Shown here piece after piece: positions 1 through 6,813 of a DNA stretch of 64,000 nucleotides. Made by a program: the position numbers and the translations under genes. The notes below the pieces were generated by a model. The model searched no databases, was not told where the DNA came from, and saw only the letters and a program-made list of their open reading frames with translations. This stretch comes from Oceanobacillus limi (lineage in GTDB: Bacteria > Bacillota > Bacilli > Bacillales > Amphibacillaceae), in assembly GCF_900111445.1 (NCBI RefSeq), contig NZ_FOHE01000011.1:1-64000 (forward strand), written 5' to 3'. Position 1 is the first letter of the stretch, and each line of letters begins with the position of its first letter.

Positions 1-48
1 CCCCCTTTCGTGTTATTACATGTGCGCTATACACACGTTAATTATTCG
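1..48. promoter_or_regulatory. Intergenic regulatory element, copy 1
   Basis: The stretch from about 4 to 50 closely resembles 6814-6860. Both contain a CTTTCGT block (the complement of a leftward ribosome binding site) and the core ACATGTGCGCTAYACAC (18-34 here), and both lie just upstream of a rightward promoter. The core holds a TGTG-N5-CACA dyad. The CCCCCTTTCG at the very edge implies a leftward gene starting just outside the window, so this is probably a divergent promoter/operator region. Confidence 0.5.
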
Positions 49-77
49 TTGACATCGTCAATCATTCGTTATATACT
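49..77 (+). promoter_or_regulatory. Sigma-A-type promoter of the small recombinase
   Basis: TTGACA at 49-54 and TATACT at 72-77 are separated by 17 bases, close to the vegetative consensus. The next gene starts at 110 behind GCGAGG. An AATGTAAC-N15-GTTACGTT dyad (79-86 and 102-109) lies over the probable transcription start and leader and encloses the ribosome binding site, which suggests repression. Confidence 0.75.
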
Positions 78-109
78 GAATGTAACAAAACTTTGCGAGG
101 TGTTACGTT

Positions 110-652
110 ATGGGAAACGAAGTGTATCCGATAAAAGATAAACGCGATTTTAATAAAATCAAGCGCCAATTACACGGACGCAACCGCCTATTACTTACGC
201 TAGGAACTGCGTTTGGACTCCGTATCTCCGACTTACTTACGTTAAAGGTCGGTGACTTGCGCGGTAAAGATGCGCTCACCTTAACGGAAAGTAAGCGTAA
301 GAAAAAACGGACGATTACGTTTAGTAAGTCCGTTAAAAAAGAAATCGCAATATTGTCCGGTAAGGATAGCGACTATATTTTCGCTAGTCGGAAAGGTGAT
401 CGCCCCATATCCCGCGTGCAAGCATACCGCATATTAAATGACGCAGTAGCAAGCGCAGGACTTACGGATAAGCTCGGTACCATCGGAACCCATTCGCTAC
501 GTAAAACGTTCGGCTATCGCCTATACGAAAACGGCGTGAATATTACGCGTATCATGACGATCCTAGCGCACAGTTCCGAAAGAGAAACGCTGAAATATAT
601 CGGTGTGACAGCCGACGAAATATCGGAAGCATACGAAAGCATTGAGGTGTAA
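110..652 (+). CDS. Small tyrosine recombinase (phage integrase family)
   Basis: A 180-residue catalytic domain only. Visible active-site residues are R38 (GLRISD), K62, the HxxR pair H128/R131 (HSLRK), H154 (LAHSS) and the nucleophile Y163. The N-terminal core-binding/SAM-like domain of full-length integrases is missing, which is normal for a class of short recombinases in Bacillus phages. It runs opposite to its neighbours from its own strong promoter (49-77), with RBS GCGAGG nine bases before the ATG. A hairpin terminator follows. It may be a resolvase, an excision partner or a second integrase; the main integrase is at 36994-38037. Family assignment is firm, the role is inferred. Confidence 0.88.
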   Translation: MGNEVYPIKDKRDFNKIKRQLHGRNRLLLTLGTAFGLRISDLLTLKVGDLRGKDALTLTESKRKKKRTITFSKSVKKEIAILSGKDSDYIFASRKGDRPISRVQAYRILNDAVASAGLTDKLGTIGTHSLRKTFGYRLYENGVNITRIMTILAHSSERETLKYIGVTADEISEAYESIEV

Positions 653-680
653 CCCTTGTGCTAACACGAAGTATAACCGT

Positions 681-720
681 CATAGAACGCATTTAGAGCG
701 TCTCTGTGGCGTTTTTGTTT
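681..720 (+). terminator. Rho-independent terminator of the small recombinase gene
   Basis: Stem CATAGAACGC (681-690) pairs with the segment at 698-708 (one bulged C), loop ATTTAGA, followed by a T-rich run at 711-720. It lies 29 bases after the stop codon. Confidence 0.7.
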
Positions 721-804
721 GCGCCGAGGGTTATCGTGCCTAAAACGGACAAAAACGTCTGTAATCGCCTTTATTTCGTTTATATTGCGTAGTTGTTTCG
801 TAAC

Positions 805-1350
805 CTATACATTTATTTCGTTTAACATCGTTTCTATTTCGTCTAATTTACTGTAGTAATAGCTTCTTATATGTTTAGGTAATTGCTTGACATATTCTTT
901 TACGTTTATTAATCTAACCTTATCGTCGTACATTCTACCTCCTTGACGACCGCGTAAGTATACAATCGTAAGGGAACGACAATGCGGTAGGTATTTCTCT
1001 ACTGTCGGGCAATCTCTATTATCGATAGTCCATTCGGAAAGTTTAACGTCTACCCAACGTTTGTATCGCATAATAATGTCCGGTCTAAGATTGCCGGGAG
1101 GCTTCTCGCCAAACTCGATTCGTAACTCTGCGAAAATGTCTTTTACCAAATCCTCAAGAATTATCCCATAATAAGACGCCATAGCGGTATCTGTACGAAA
1201 GTCATCGTAATTAAATCCGCACGCCTCGACCGCTTTCGAATACCCTCCGAAAAGAGCCGTACATCTTCTACGTAAGGCATCGTCTTGTACTCGTATAGCA
1301 GAATAATTTACAGGCAATCCTTCGCTATGTCTACGTATTATTTCGTTCAT
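805..1350 (-). CDS. Homing-endonuclease-like protein (HNH-repeat plus PD-(D/E)XK-like domain), probably 5'-truncated
   Basis: 181 residues. Residues about 5-50 (ending LFGGYSKAVEACGFNYDDF) look like the repeat found in free-standing homing endonucleases (fGSw..AleaaGi.Y). Residues about 60-150 contain a conserved E, then NLRPDIIM and WVDVKLS, a plausible PD-(D/E)XK active site, and a YLRG stretch. The ATG at 1350 overlaps the stop of the 62-codon reading frame upstream (ATGA). That upstream frame seems to encode the missing earlier repeat, so the gene may be split by a frameshift. It stands alone, without an obvious intron or intein nearby. Function as a selfish nuclease is inferred. Confidence 0.6.
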   Translation of the reverse strand: MNEIIRRHSEGLPVNYSAIRVQDDALRRRCTALFGGYSKAVEACGFNYDDFRTDTAMASYYGIILEDLVKDIFAELRIEFGEKPPGNLRPDIIMRYKRWVDVKLSEWTIDNRDCPTVEKYLPHCRSLTIVYLRGRQGGRMYDDKVRLINVKEYVKQLPKHIRSYYYSKLDEIETMLNEINV

Positions 1351-1535
1351 GACTGCGTCTTTATCTGGGTACTTCTTCGATCCTCTACCGATATAATCGC
1401 CTCCAACGCAAAAAGAGCCGAAGGCATATCGCCCCGACTCAAAGTGATTTTTTGATATCCGTATTTAAAATCCGCCTGACAAAGGTCGGATAGGCTTGAC
1501 CCGCCGCCCCCTATTTTCGTCACCCATATCCGCAT
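1347..1535 (-). pseudogene. Possible N-terminal fragment of the homing-endonuclease-like gene
   Basis: A 62-codon frame whose end (SALFALEAIISVEDRR) resembles the end of a homing-endonuclease repeat. After it, the reading frame of the downstream gene continues the pattern with KKYPDKDAVMNEI. A single-base shift near 1372-1382 would fuse the two. No good ribosome binding site is seen before its ATG. It could instead be a real short coupled gene, since its stop overlaps the next start. Confidence 0.35.
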
Positions 1536-1782
1536 GTATTTTCATACAATCCGCTGAATACCGAATGTAACAAAAACGGATTATGTTACATTGACGTACG
1601 TCCTCGCGCCTTGCTACGCCTACACTCACGCACATACCTAGCGCACATTAACGTAACTTTCGTTTATGCATTCGCCTACATACCGCTATATCAACGTTTA
1701 CCAATTCCTTCCGTTTATCATCCGATGTATAAAATCGTGCATATTCGGTATAATGTGCGGTGTATATTCGCCAAGGATTCCG
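1536..1782. other. Intergenic stretch with a GTTAC dyad; no convincing gene
   Basis: AATGTAAC (1564-1571) and GTTACATT (1585-1592) form a perfect 8-base inverted repeat with a 13-base spacer. The same half-sites flank the leader of the recombinase gene at 79-109. A TATAAT-like hexamer occurs near 1749-1755. Open frames on both strands have no ribosome binding site and no family resemblance, and I do not call them genes. Confidence 0.4.
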
Positions 1783-1917
1783 TCAAAGTGATCGAGGGGT
1801 CACGCGCCAAAGCCTGTCGCCCGGTAATCTCGATAAATCTGCGTCCACTTGTCGCATTAACTCGCGCAATAATTCCGTAGAAATTCCGAGTATCTTCCCT
1901 ATTATAATGTCCGCCAA
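1783..1917 (-). CDS. Possible small phage protein (44 aa)
   Basis: A TTG-started frame just after the HTH gene, with a regular amphipathic composition (ILGISTELLRELMRQVDADL). The nearest purine-rich stretch is GAGGAA, about 11 bases upstream. I do not recognise it. It could be the remnant of a longer gene after the terminase-small-subunit-like gene. Low confidence. Confidence 0.3.
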   Translation of the reverse strand: MADIIIGKILGISTELLRELMRQVDADLSRLPGDRLWRVTPRSL

Positions 1918-1931
1918 TAATTCCGTTGCGA

Positions 1932-2324
1932 CTATTCCTCGGAATCTTTCCGTTTTCTAAACGCCTCTAACTCCGCTTTCATCGCATCAATGTCCGTAGA
2001 ATCTCCGCTAGACTTCGTATTAATTTCGTGCTTCTCCGTCAATACTCCGTGTGCTTGCAGTAATGTACGGAACATAGCCGCATTACCATCGTTAATAATA
2101 TGGTCGGGTATAGACGCCATTACTTCCGGTAATCTGTCGAGTGTATTGCGCATAATCGTACGCTTTAATTCCTCGTTGAATGTATCGTCGTTCTTCCACC
2201 GATATAATGTCGACCTATCTACGCCTACTTCCTCGGCTATTTGATCGTTAGTCATTCCGTTCATCTTCGGTTGTGCTAGTATCGTTATTGCTGCGATCTG
2301 CTTTTCGCTTAATCTCTTCGCCAT
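1932..2324 (-). CDS. Terminase-small-subunit-like HTH protein (phBC6A51 type)
   Basis: 130 residues. The N-terminal helix-turn-helix (GMTNDQIAEEVGVDRSTLYR, residues about 24-43) is followed by RNTLDRLPEV, the segment AAMFRTLLQAHGVLTEK and an acidic tail. This arrangement matches the HTH proteins annotated in Bacillus prophages as phBC6A51 or small terminase-like. In the family it would recognise phage DNA for packaging or regulation. The ATG at 2324 is preferred over the in-frame GTG at 2336 because GGAGGTG lies at the right distance from it. It is the last recognisable gene of the leftward early array; no large terminase follows within the window. Confidence 0.75.
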   Translation of the reverse strand: MAKRLSEKQIAAITILAQPKMNGMTNDQIAEEVGVDRSTLYRWKNDDTFNEELKRTIMRNTLDRLPEVMASIPDHIINDGNAAMFRTLLQAHGVLTEKHEINTKSSGDSTDIDAMKAELEAFRKRKDSEE

Positions 2325-2332
2325 ATGTTCGT

Positions 2333-2500
2333 TCACCTCCGTATAATTCCGTTAAATAATTCCCGTATACTCTCCGCCAATACATAGCGCTTAAACGTTA
2401 AAGTCCGCGCTATAATATCGCCATACTCTGCGACTTCTCCCTTCGAATATCCGTATAGTTCCGCAAAAGGTGCGATATACTTACGTTCCTGTTCCGTCAT
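2333..2500 (-). CDS. Small phage protein of unknown function (55 aa)
   Basis: The start at 2500 (MTEQERKYIAPFAELYGYSK) is chosen because GGAGG lies eight bases upstream; a longer frame to 2566 has no such site. The short helical protein contains aromatic and charged residues but no family I can name. It lies in the leader of the HTH gene, and the two are close enough to be co-translated. Upstream is the repeat-rich non-coding region at 2544-2962. Confidence 0.55.
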   Translation of the reverse strand: MTEQERKYIAPFAELYGYSKGEVAEYGDIIARTLTFKRYVLAESIRELFNGIIRR

Positions 2501-2543
2501 AATAACGCCTCCGATTACGTATATGTGCGCATAAGTTACCGCT

Positions 2544-2609
2544 AGATACGGAAGTATCTCCGCCAAATGTACGGTTAGATATGATAATATCTGCGGCTAC
2601 ATTTGGCGG
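2544..2609. repeat. Tandem palindromes: AGATAY-N4-RTATCT twice, the second inside a 50-base hairpin
   Basis: AGATAC (2544-2549), GGAA loop, GTATCT (2554-2559) forms the first palindrome. The second, AGATAT (2577-2582), GATA, ATATCT (2587-2592), sits inside a larger inverted repeat with perfect 12-base arms (2560-2571 and 2598-2609, CCGCCAAATGTA). The two AGATA palindromes are 33 bases apart centre to centre, about three helical turns. This suggests paired operator sites, or an RNA structure in the leader of the leftward transcript. Confidence 0.65.
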
Positions 2610-2910
2610 ATTAACTTAGCGCCTATAAGTTGCGTCTTATAAAAAGATTAAAACCTTTGTAATCCGGGGAAAGTTCACCCCGTATTACTATCAATAGTTA
2701 TCGAAGTTCTTTATTATCGGAAAAGAATCTCCGAAAATGTAATGATAGCGATGAGGGCGGTTTTCCCGAAATCGCAAGGTATTATCCTTCCTTGTTATTA
2801 CTGACAAAGACTAAGATATAATTACGCTTTTTTCACGAACAAAAATCGCATATATCTCGATATATCTCCGTCATACTAACGTTTTCTCTTATTTACTCCG
2901 TTTTTATTTC
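2610..2910. other. Non-coding region beside the initiator-like gene
   Basis: No convincing open frame. Short inverted repeats are present: TATAAG-N6-CTTATA near 2625-2642, CGGGG-N8-CCCCG near 2667-2685, and GCGAT...ATCGC enclosing GGG...CCC near 2748-2776. Together with the direct repeats at 2911-2964 and the hairpins at 2544-2609 this makes about 400 bases of repeat-rich DNA next to a replication-initiator-like gene. It is a candidate origin or control region. Confidence 0.4.
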
Positions 2911-2964
2911 GTTCGAATAAAGTCACACTTTTTGCCGTTTTGTTCGAATAAAGTCACACTTTTT
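2911..2964. repeat. Two 23-base direct repeats (iteron-like), period 31
   Basis: The 23 bases at 2911-2933 recur exactly at 2942-2964; each begins GTTCGAATAAAGTCACAC and ends in five T. The second copy overlaps the stop codon of the 2963-3814 gene. Exact, closely spaced repeats beside a DNA-binding initiator-like gene are typical of origin iterons or operators. Confidence 0.75.
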
Positions 2965-3814
2965 ACGCTTCCTTCGTATTAAACATCGCAATTAAGTCGT
3001 CAGATGGCTTCGTATCCTTCCGATAAAACACGTTCGGATTGAACGTATATTTCTCTTTACCTCCGACCTTAATCCGTGCAATCACGTATTCATCACCGAA
3101 TTTCATCTTCGGCAACCTACGTCCTAATGTCGCTGGATCAACGCCGATTGCTTCCGCTAAACTTTTCCGATTGAACCACCGAATCTTATTCGGATCATCT
3201 TCGTAAGGATTGTCGCACAACGCGTTTAGGTCGTAGTGTACATACGGAAGCATTCGGTACATCAATCCGATGTCTGCCGCTTTTACTTCGCGATACACAT
3301 GCTTCACTTTCGTTGTATATGCCTTAACTACGTAAGGGTCGGTAAATGCGCCTCGGAAATGGTACCGTTGATTGACGAAATGCTCTCCGTCTTTCTCCGT
3401 AATAATGTCGTTCCTTTTACACGCCGATAAAAATTCGCTGAATGTGCTTTTCTTGCGCGCTAGTCCGAGTTCTTTCCGCATGTCTGCGTAACTCATCGCG
3501 GATTTATCCGAATTAACCAATCGTCCTGTTACGTAATCTACCGAGCATTGTAAGCGCATGAGATACCCGCATTGTGCGGTAGTTAGTGCGTCATATACTT
3601 CGTGTATGTTTCGCATCCTAGTCGCGGTAAAGCTAGGCTGGCGACCTCGGCGCCATTTCTCCGCCGCTTGTTCGCGTTTATAGGCTTCGGTTTGTTCGTA
3701 ACTGATTACGCGATGTGTCGTAGCTGGTGCGGATATACGCGCTTCACCGTTTTCGTCTGTATAAGAAAAAACACCGTCAAAATAACGGTGTTCATCGGTT
3801 TTACTCTTATTCAT
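2963..3814 (-). CDS. Phage replication-initiator-like winged-helix protein
   Basis: 283 residues. Two DNA-binding-like segments are visible: about 105-150 (SYADMRKELGLARKKSTFSE then a basic helix) and about 215-245 (FNRKSLAEAIGVDPATLGRR). The mid part contains YRMLPYVHYDLNALCDNP, a pattern I associate with Firmicute phage and plasmid initiator-like proteins. The ATG has GGAGG seven bases upstream and overlaps the previous stop (ATGA). Iteron-like repeats follow directly downstream, fitting a protein that binds its own origin or regulates late genes. Role is inferred. Confidence 0.55.
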   Translation of the reverse strand: MNKSKTDEHRYFDGVFSYTDENGEARISAPATTHRVISYEQTEAYKREQAAEKWRRGRQPSFTATRMRNIHEVYDALTTAQCGYLMRLQCSVDYVTGRLVNSDKSAMSYADMRKELGLARKKSTFSEFLSACKRNDIITEKDGEHFVNQRYHFRGAFTDPYVVKAYTTKVKHVYREVKAADIGLMYRMLPYVHYDLNALCDNPYEDDPNKIRWFNRKSLAEAIGVDPATLGRRLPKMKFGDEYVIARIKVGGKEKYTFNPNVFYRKDTKPSDDLIAMFNTKEA

Positions 3815-4131
3815 CGGATTCCTCCGTCTCTATTATTCGTTGCATATTTCCGTAATATATTCATTATTTCAAGCGAGTCACACCCACGGATAATGGACGT
3901 GTCGAGAAATTGTACGTACGCCTCGTCGTCTTGTCCGTGACCACAACACGCGTTCATAACGCCAGGTAACGTTCCTAAACATGCGTCATGCCCTTCGGTT
4001 GTTGCGTGTTTGTGGCAGTGTCCGCACGCTCTTTGTTGCCATGTTTCTTCCGTAGGTTCTTTTGTATCTACGTAAACCCATTCTCCGTTCACTTGTTCGA
4101 TTTCATGACCGCGTAAATAAGACTTCGCCAC
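3811..4131 (-). CDS. Conserved phage zinc-binding-like protein
   Basis: 106 residues with ACGHCHKHATTEGHDACLG, PGVMNACCGHG and YVQF, a signature I recognise from small conserved proteins in many tailed-phage genomes, with no function known to me. The Cys and His residues probably bind zinc. The GTG start shares one base with the previous stop codon (TAGTG) and the ribosome binding site is weak, so translation is probably coupled. Confidence 0.7.
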   Translation of the reverse strand: MAKSYLRGHEIEQVNGEWVYVDTKEPTEETWQQRACGHCHKHATTEGHDACLGTLPGVMNACCGHGQDDEAYVQFLDTSIIRGCDSLEIMNILRKYATNNRDGGIR

Positions 4132-4550
4132 TAGTCCGTCACCACCAATACGCGAGCAGGTCCGTGAATAAACGTTGTATATCCACTTATTCCTTCCGGC
4201 AATAACTCGCCACGAATATCTGGTTTAATCTCCGCTTTCCTTACGCCTTCCCTTTTCGCCAACTCTTCCGTCAATTCTTCCGTTGTTGCGTTAGATAACG
4301 GCTTAACCGTCAGATCGTCGTGTTGTTGCGCTAAGTTTTGGTGCGCGTCGAACAACTTTCCAAACTCTTCGTCTTGGCGATCTCGTTCCGCCTCCAACTC
4401 TCGTAGCGTTTGTGTAGCCTTCTTCGCCTCACGTTGGATCGCCTTTAATCCCGTTAAGGCATCCGAGCAATCTACGTCCACCTTGATCGATATGTTTCCG
4501 ACATTGCTTTCGTTTCCTTCCTTTAATTCGCGCGACTGTTTGTCCGCCAT
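4131..4550 (-). CDS. Phage coiled-coil protein of unknown function
   Basis: 139 residues. An early strand-like segment (NISIKVDVDCSDALTGLKAI) leads into a charged coiled coil (about 45-80) and a C-terminal segment with ELLPEGISGYTT. The AGGAGG ribosome binding site is strong. A terminator-like hairpin lies immediately upstream (4574-4601), so expression may depend on read-through. No family function is known to me. Confidence 0.6.
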   Translation of the reverse strand: MADKQSRELKEGNESNVGNISIKVDVDCSDALTGLKAIQREAKKATQTLRELEAERDRQDEEFGKLFDAHQNLAQQHDDLTVKPLSNATTEELTEELAKREGVRKAEIKPDIRGELLPEGISGYTTFIHGPARVLVVTD

Positions 4551-4573
4551 TTACATCGTCCTCCTTCTCATAA

Positions 4574-4601
4574 TAAAAACGCCTGCCACGTAGGACAGAC
4601 G
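4574..4601 (-). terminator. Rho-independent terminator between phage genes
   Basis: On the minus strand CGTCTGTC (4601-4594) pairs with GGCAGGCG (4587-4580) through eight pairs, two of them G-U, followed by TTTTTAT. It separates the gene at 4662-5105 from the downstream genes and sits just before the ribosome binding site of the next gene. Confidence 0.6.
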
Positions 4602-4661
4602 ATTGTAAAAGTATTCCTATAACGTATAGGTACAAAATCACGTAAAATATACCATTTTACG

Positions 4662-5105
4662 TTAAATTTCTCGCAAATTATACGTAATCACCGGCTGAAC
4701 CTTAGTAAACTCTCTATACGACATGAATCTACGTTCCCTGCTACGGACGGTCTTACTAGTTTTTGGTCGGTGGTCTTTACCGTCAACCCCAACCTCTTCC
4801 GCCCATTTAATCGACGCCACTTCGCGATCTCTCCGCTCTTGTTGGTCGTCACTCATTATCGGATACTCGTTATTGCGCATCTTCATTCGGTCTTTATCCG
4901 CAATCTCATCGTCCAGTATTAACGTAGCTAACCGGTCTAATGCGCCACTCTCCGGACGCTCTCCCGTCTGCCTAACGTACTCATCCGTATAATATTGAAC
5001 CGCCCATATACGCTGATTACGACTCATCCCCGATTTATTTTCGTACAAGCCGTCGATAATCTCGTTTAATTTCGCTTTGTAGTCGCCTTTGAAGTCGATA
5101 TTCAT
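4662..5105 (-). CDS. Phage protein of unknown function
   Basis: 147 residues, highly charged, with helical N-terminal half (NQRIWAVQYYTDEYVRQTGE) and a basic C-terminal part. Its ATG overlaps the stop of the upstream sigma-like gene (ATGA). I see no motif that gives a function. Position between a sigma-region-4 protein and structural-switch genes may suggest a regulatory or morphogenetic accessory role, but that is only context. Confidence 0.55.
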   Translation of the reverse strand: MNIDFKGDYKAKLNEIIDGLYENKSGMSRNQRIWAVQYYTDEYVRQTGERPESGALDRLATLILDDEIADKDRMKMRNNEYPIMSDDQQERRDREVASIKWAEEVGVDGKDHRPKTSKTVRSRERRFMSYREFTKVQPVITYNLREI

Positions 5106-5497
5106 TCCGTTTCCGCCTCTCCGTAAGTTAATCGATACCCTTCGTCATGCCTCGCCCAATACTCGAACACTTCCGCAATATTTAATAACGCTCGGTCTAT
5201 TAGCGTGGAAACGTTCTTTTGCGCAATCCCTAACGCCTCTCCCGTCTGTTCCTGCGTCCAATCTTCGATAAATACGTAATGCAAGGCGCTTTTCTGGCGC
5301 CATGTAAGACGTGCTTTATCGATGGCGTGCGCTAGGTCTGCGAGTATGACAATCGCGTCTGTATCGCCGTCATATTGCCGTTTGACTAGCGCATGATAGT
5401 CGGATAAGAGTAGGCGGACGCCTTCCGGACTATCTAGCGCATAGGTTTCGTCTAGTTTTCGTTCCTTTTCGTGTATATCGATGGATACTGCGCCCAT
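5102..5497 (-). CDS. Sigma-70 region 4-like phage transcription factor
   Basis: 131 residues. The C-terminal half holds a classic sigma region 4 helix-turn-helix: LTWRQKSALHYVFIEDWTQ then QTGEALGIAQKNVSTLIDRA (residues about 70-110). Such proteins near the end of phage early regions commonly switch on late genes by acting as, or with, a sigma factor. The start overlaps the stop of the upstream zinc-ribbon gene by one base, with GGAGG before it. Confidence 0.7.
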   Translation of the reverse strand: MGAVSIDIHEKERKLDETYALDSPEGVRLLLSDYHALVKRQYDGDTDAIVILADLAHAIDKARLTWRQKSALHYVFIEDWTQEQTGEALGIAQKNVSTLIDRALLNIAEVFEYWARHDEGYRLTYGEAETE

Positions 5498-5658
5498 TAC
5501 TTCGCCTCCATTCCGTTCGAACCCTTAAAAACTCCCTCGCACCTTTCACAGTAATACCATGACAACTTTATTTCCTTCCACTCAGTTTTATGTGCCTCAG
5601 ATAGAGAAATATACTCCCCGCAATGGCTACAAGGTACTAAATCTTCACTAGATTTCAT
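5497..5658 (-). CDS. Small zinc-ribbon protein (53 aa)
   Basis: Read directly from the minus strand: MKSSEDLVPCSHCGEYISL, then a linker, then YYCERCEGVFKG. Two CxxC knuckles 28 residues apart make a compact zinc ribbon. AAGGAGG lies nine bases before the ATG. Its stop codon overlaps the start of the sigma-like gene. Base composition is less CpG-rich than the neighbours. Function unknown; small zinc ribbons often modulate nucleic-acid or protein partners. Confidence 0.75.
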   Translation of the reverse strand: MKSSEDLVPCSHCGEYISLSEAHKTEWKEIKLSWYYCERCEGVFKGSNGMEAK

Positions 5659-5685
5659 TCAACTCAACCTCCTTGAAGCTGTATT

Positions 5686-5841
5686 TTACTCGTAGTAGGG
5701 ATCGCTATAATCGGTAATAATTCGGCCGCCACAAGTACAATCTAATCTAATCACTTTCCAGTCCTTTTTCATCTCAGCAACTGGTTCTTTTCCGCACTTA
5801 TCGCATTTCATCGGAAACATTAACTTTTTCTTTTTAGTCAC
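5686..5841 (-). CDS. Small zinc-ribbon protein (51 aa)
   Basis: GTG start directly after the TAA of the upstream gene, with AAGGAG about 12 bases upstream. The protein begins MTKKKKLMFPMKCDKCGKEP and contains DCTCGGRI later, giving a CxxC...CxC zinc knuckle pair. The alternative internal ATG at 5820 would still keep both knuckles. It is adjacent to the other zinc-ribbon gene and may be its partner. Function unknown. Confidence 0.7.
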   Translation of the reverse strand: MTKKKKLMFPMKCDKCGKEPVAEMKKDWKVIRLDCTCGGRIITDYSDPYYE

Positions 5842-6072
5842 TTATTTTGACACTCCTTCATCAATATCGCGTCTATCTTCCACTTTACAGACAAGGATTA
5901 AATCGTTCTCCCTTACGTAAATCTCCGAGTCGCATTCGTTGTCAGTTATCATATAATCATAATCAAACGAATCCGGGTCGCGGGCAATATCGCATATATT
6001 CGTTACTTCCCACAATCCAAGCAATCCTCGGTCTTTAGTTCGTACTACGTCTCCAACGCTATATTTACTCAT
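5842..6072 (-). CDS. Small phage protein, SH3-like fold suspected
   Basis: 76 residues beginning MSKYSVGDVVRTKDRG, with the strand-turn pattern (GDVVR, then GLWEVT) seen in KOW/SH3-like beta barrels; the C-terminus is acidic. GGAGGTG precedes the ATG, and the start overlaps the stop of the methylase-like gene (ATGA). Similar GD-V motifs recur in the larger phage proteins at 9424-10296 and 22088-23338, so these may be a local protein family. Confidence 0.5.
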   Translation of the reverse strand: MSKYSVGDVVRTKDRGLLGLWEVTNICDIARDPDSFDYDYMITDNECDSEIYVRENDLILVCKVEDRRDIDEGVSK

Positions 6073-6803
6073 TCCATCACCTCCACACCGACTAATTCGT
6101 ACACAACCTTTGTAAAGTCGCTGATCTCTCCGCGAGGTGTCGGATACAGTACATGATGCGGAATGCCCGGCGTTTCAACTAACGCCTCATACCGTTCTTC
6201 TTCCCACGTTACCGCCAAGTGATTAGCAACCTCGTCCGTATAAGGCATAACATTTAGCGACGAGAATTGGAGATGATCGTCATAGTCGTTTTGTACGAAA
6301 AACGCTCCGTATGACTTCCGAGATAGTACGTCACAGTGGACGACAATAGCGTTCATACCTCGAATCATTACGTTAAACAAAAGGAACGGCAACGCACGGT
6401 CACTTAATTCCTCGCAAGTATAGACGTACCATGACGGCTTATAATCGAATGGCGAGTGCTTTATACGATCCCGTTGCCATGCTGCGATAGTCATTCCGCC
6501 AGTTCCGGCGCAAGGCTCGTAATGGCTCCCGTCATATTCTTCGCCAGTTAATTCGGTGATTAACGTATTGACACTACGGGGAGTAAAGTCTTGCTTTTTC
6601 TTCTTTCGGTCAGCGTGTTCGTCTTGAAAGTAATCCGTGAACCAATCGTAGGATACGTCATAATCGAATATTTCGAGGAACTTCTTAAACACGGACTCTC
6701 TACGTTCCTTATCGTGTAATATCTCCATGATTTTCGTAGGTGCCTCGTATGAATCGTTAATACCGAGGATTCCGTTTACTTGTTCCGTTATATTCCCGCT
6801 CAA
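6069..6803 (-). CDS. N6-adenine-methylase-like protein lacking the usual catalytic (N/D)PPY motif
   Basis: 244 residues. QDFTPRSVNTLITELT and YEPCAGTGGMTIAAWQRD (about 75-110) match motifs X and I of type I-like DNA adenine methylases, which bind SAM. Where motif IV (NPPF/Y) should follow the VVHCDVL strand, the sequence reads AFFVQNDYDDHLQFSSLNVM, with no NPPF/Y. The family occurs in Gram-positive phages. It may be a non-catalytic relative or use a diverged active site. The start codon is TTG, with GAAAGGA ten bases upstream. Confidence 0.75.
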   Translation of the reverse strand: MSGNITEQVNGILGINDSYEAPTKIMEILHDKERRESVFKKFLEIFDYDVSYDWFTDYFQDEHADRKKKKQDFTPRSVNTLITELTGEEYDGSHYEPCAGTGGMTIAAWQRDRIKHSPFDYKPSWYVYTCEELSDRALPFLLFNVMIRGMNAIVVHCDVLSRKSYGAFFVQNDYDDHLQFSSLNVMPYTDEVANHLAVTWEEERYEALVETPGIPHHVLYPTPRGEISDFTKVVYELVGVEVME

Positions 6804-6813
6804 TAAACCACGT

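Noticed and set aside
1611-1960. Two rightward frames over the gap and the end of the HTH gene
   Set aside because: No ribosome binding site, no family resemblance, unlikely composition; partly antisense to a real gene.
4429-4641. 70-codon leftward frame overlapping the coiled-coil gene and a terminator
   Set aside because: It crosses the terminator hairpin and is out of frame with the well-supported gene.
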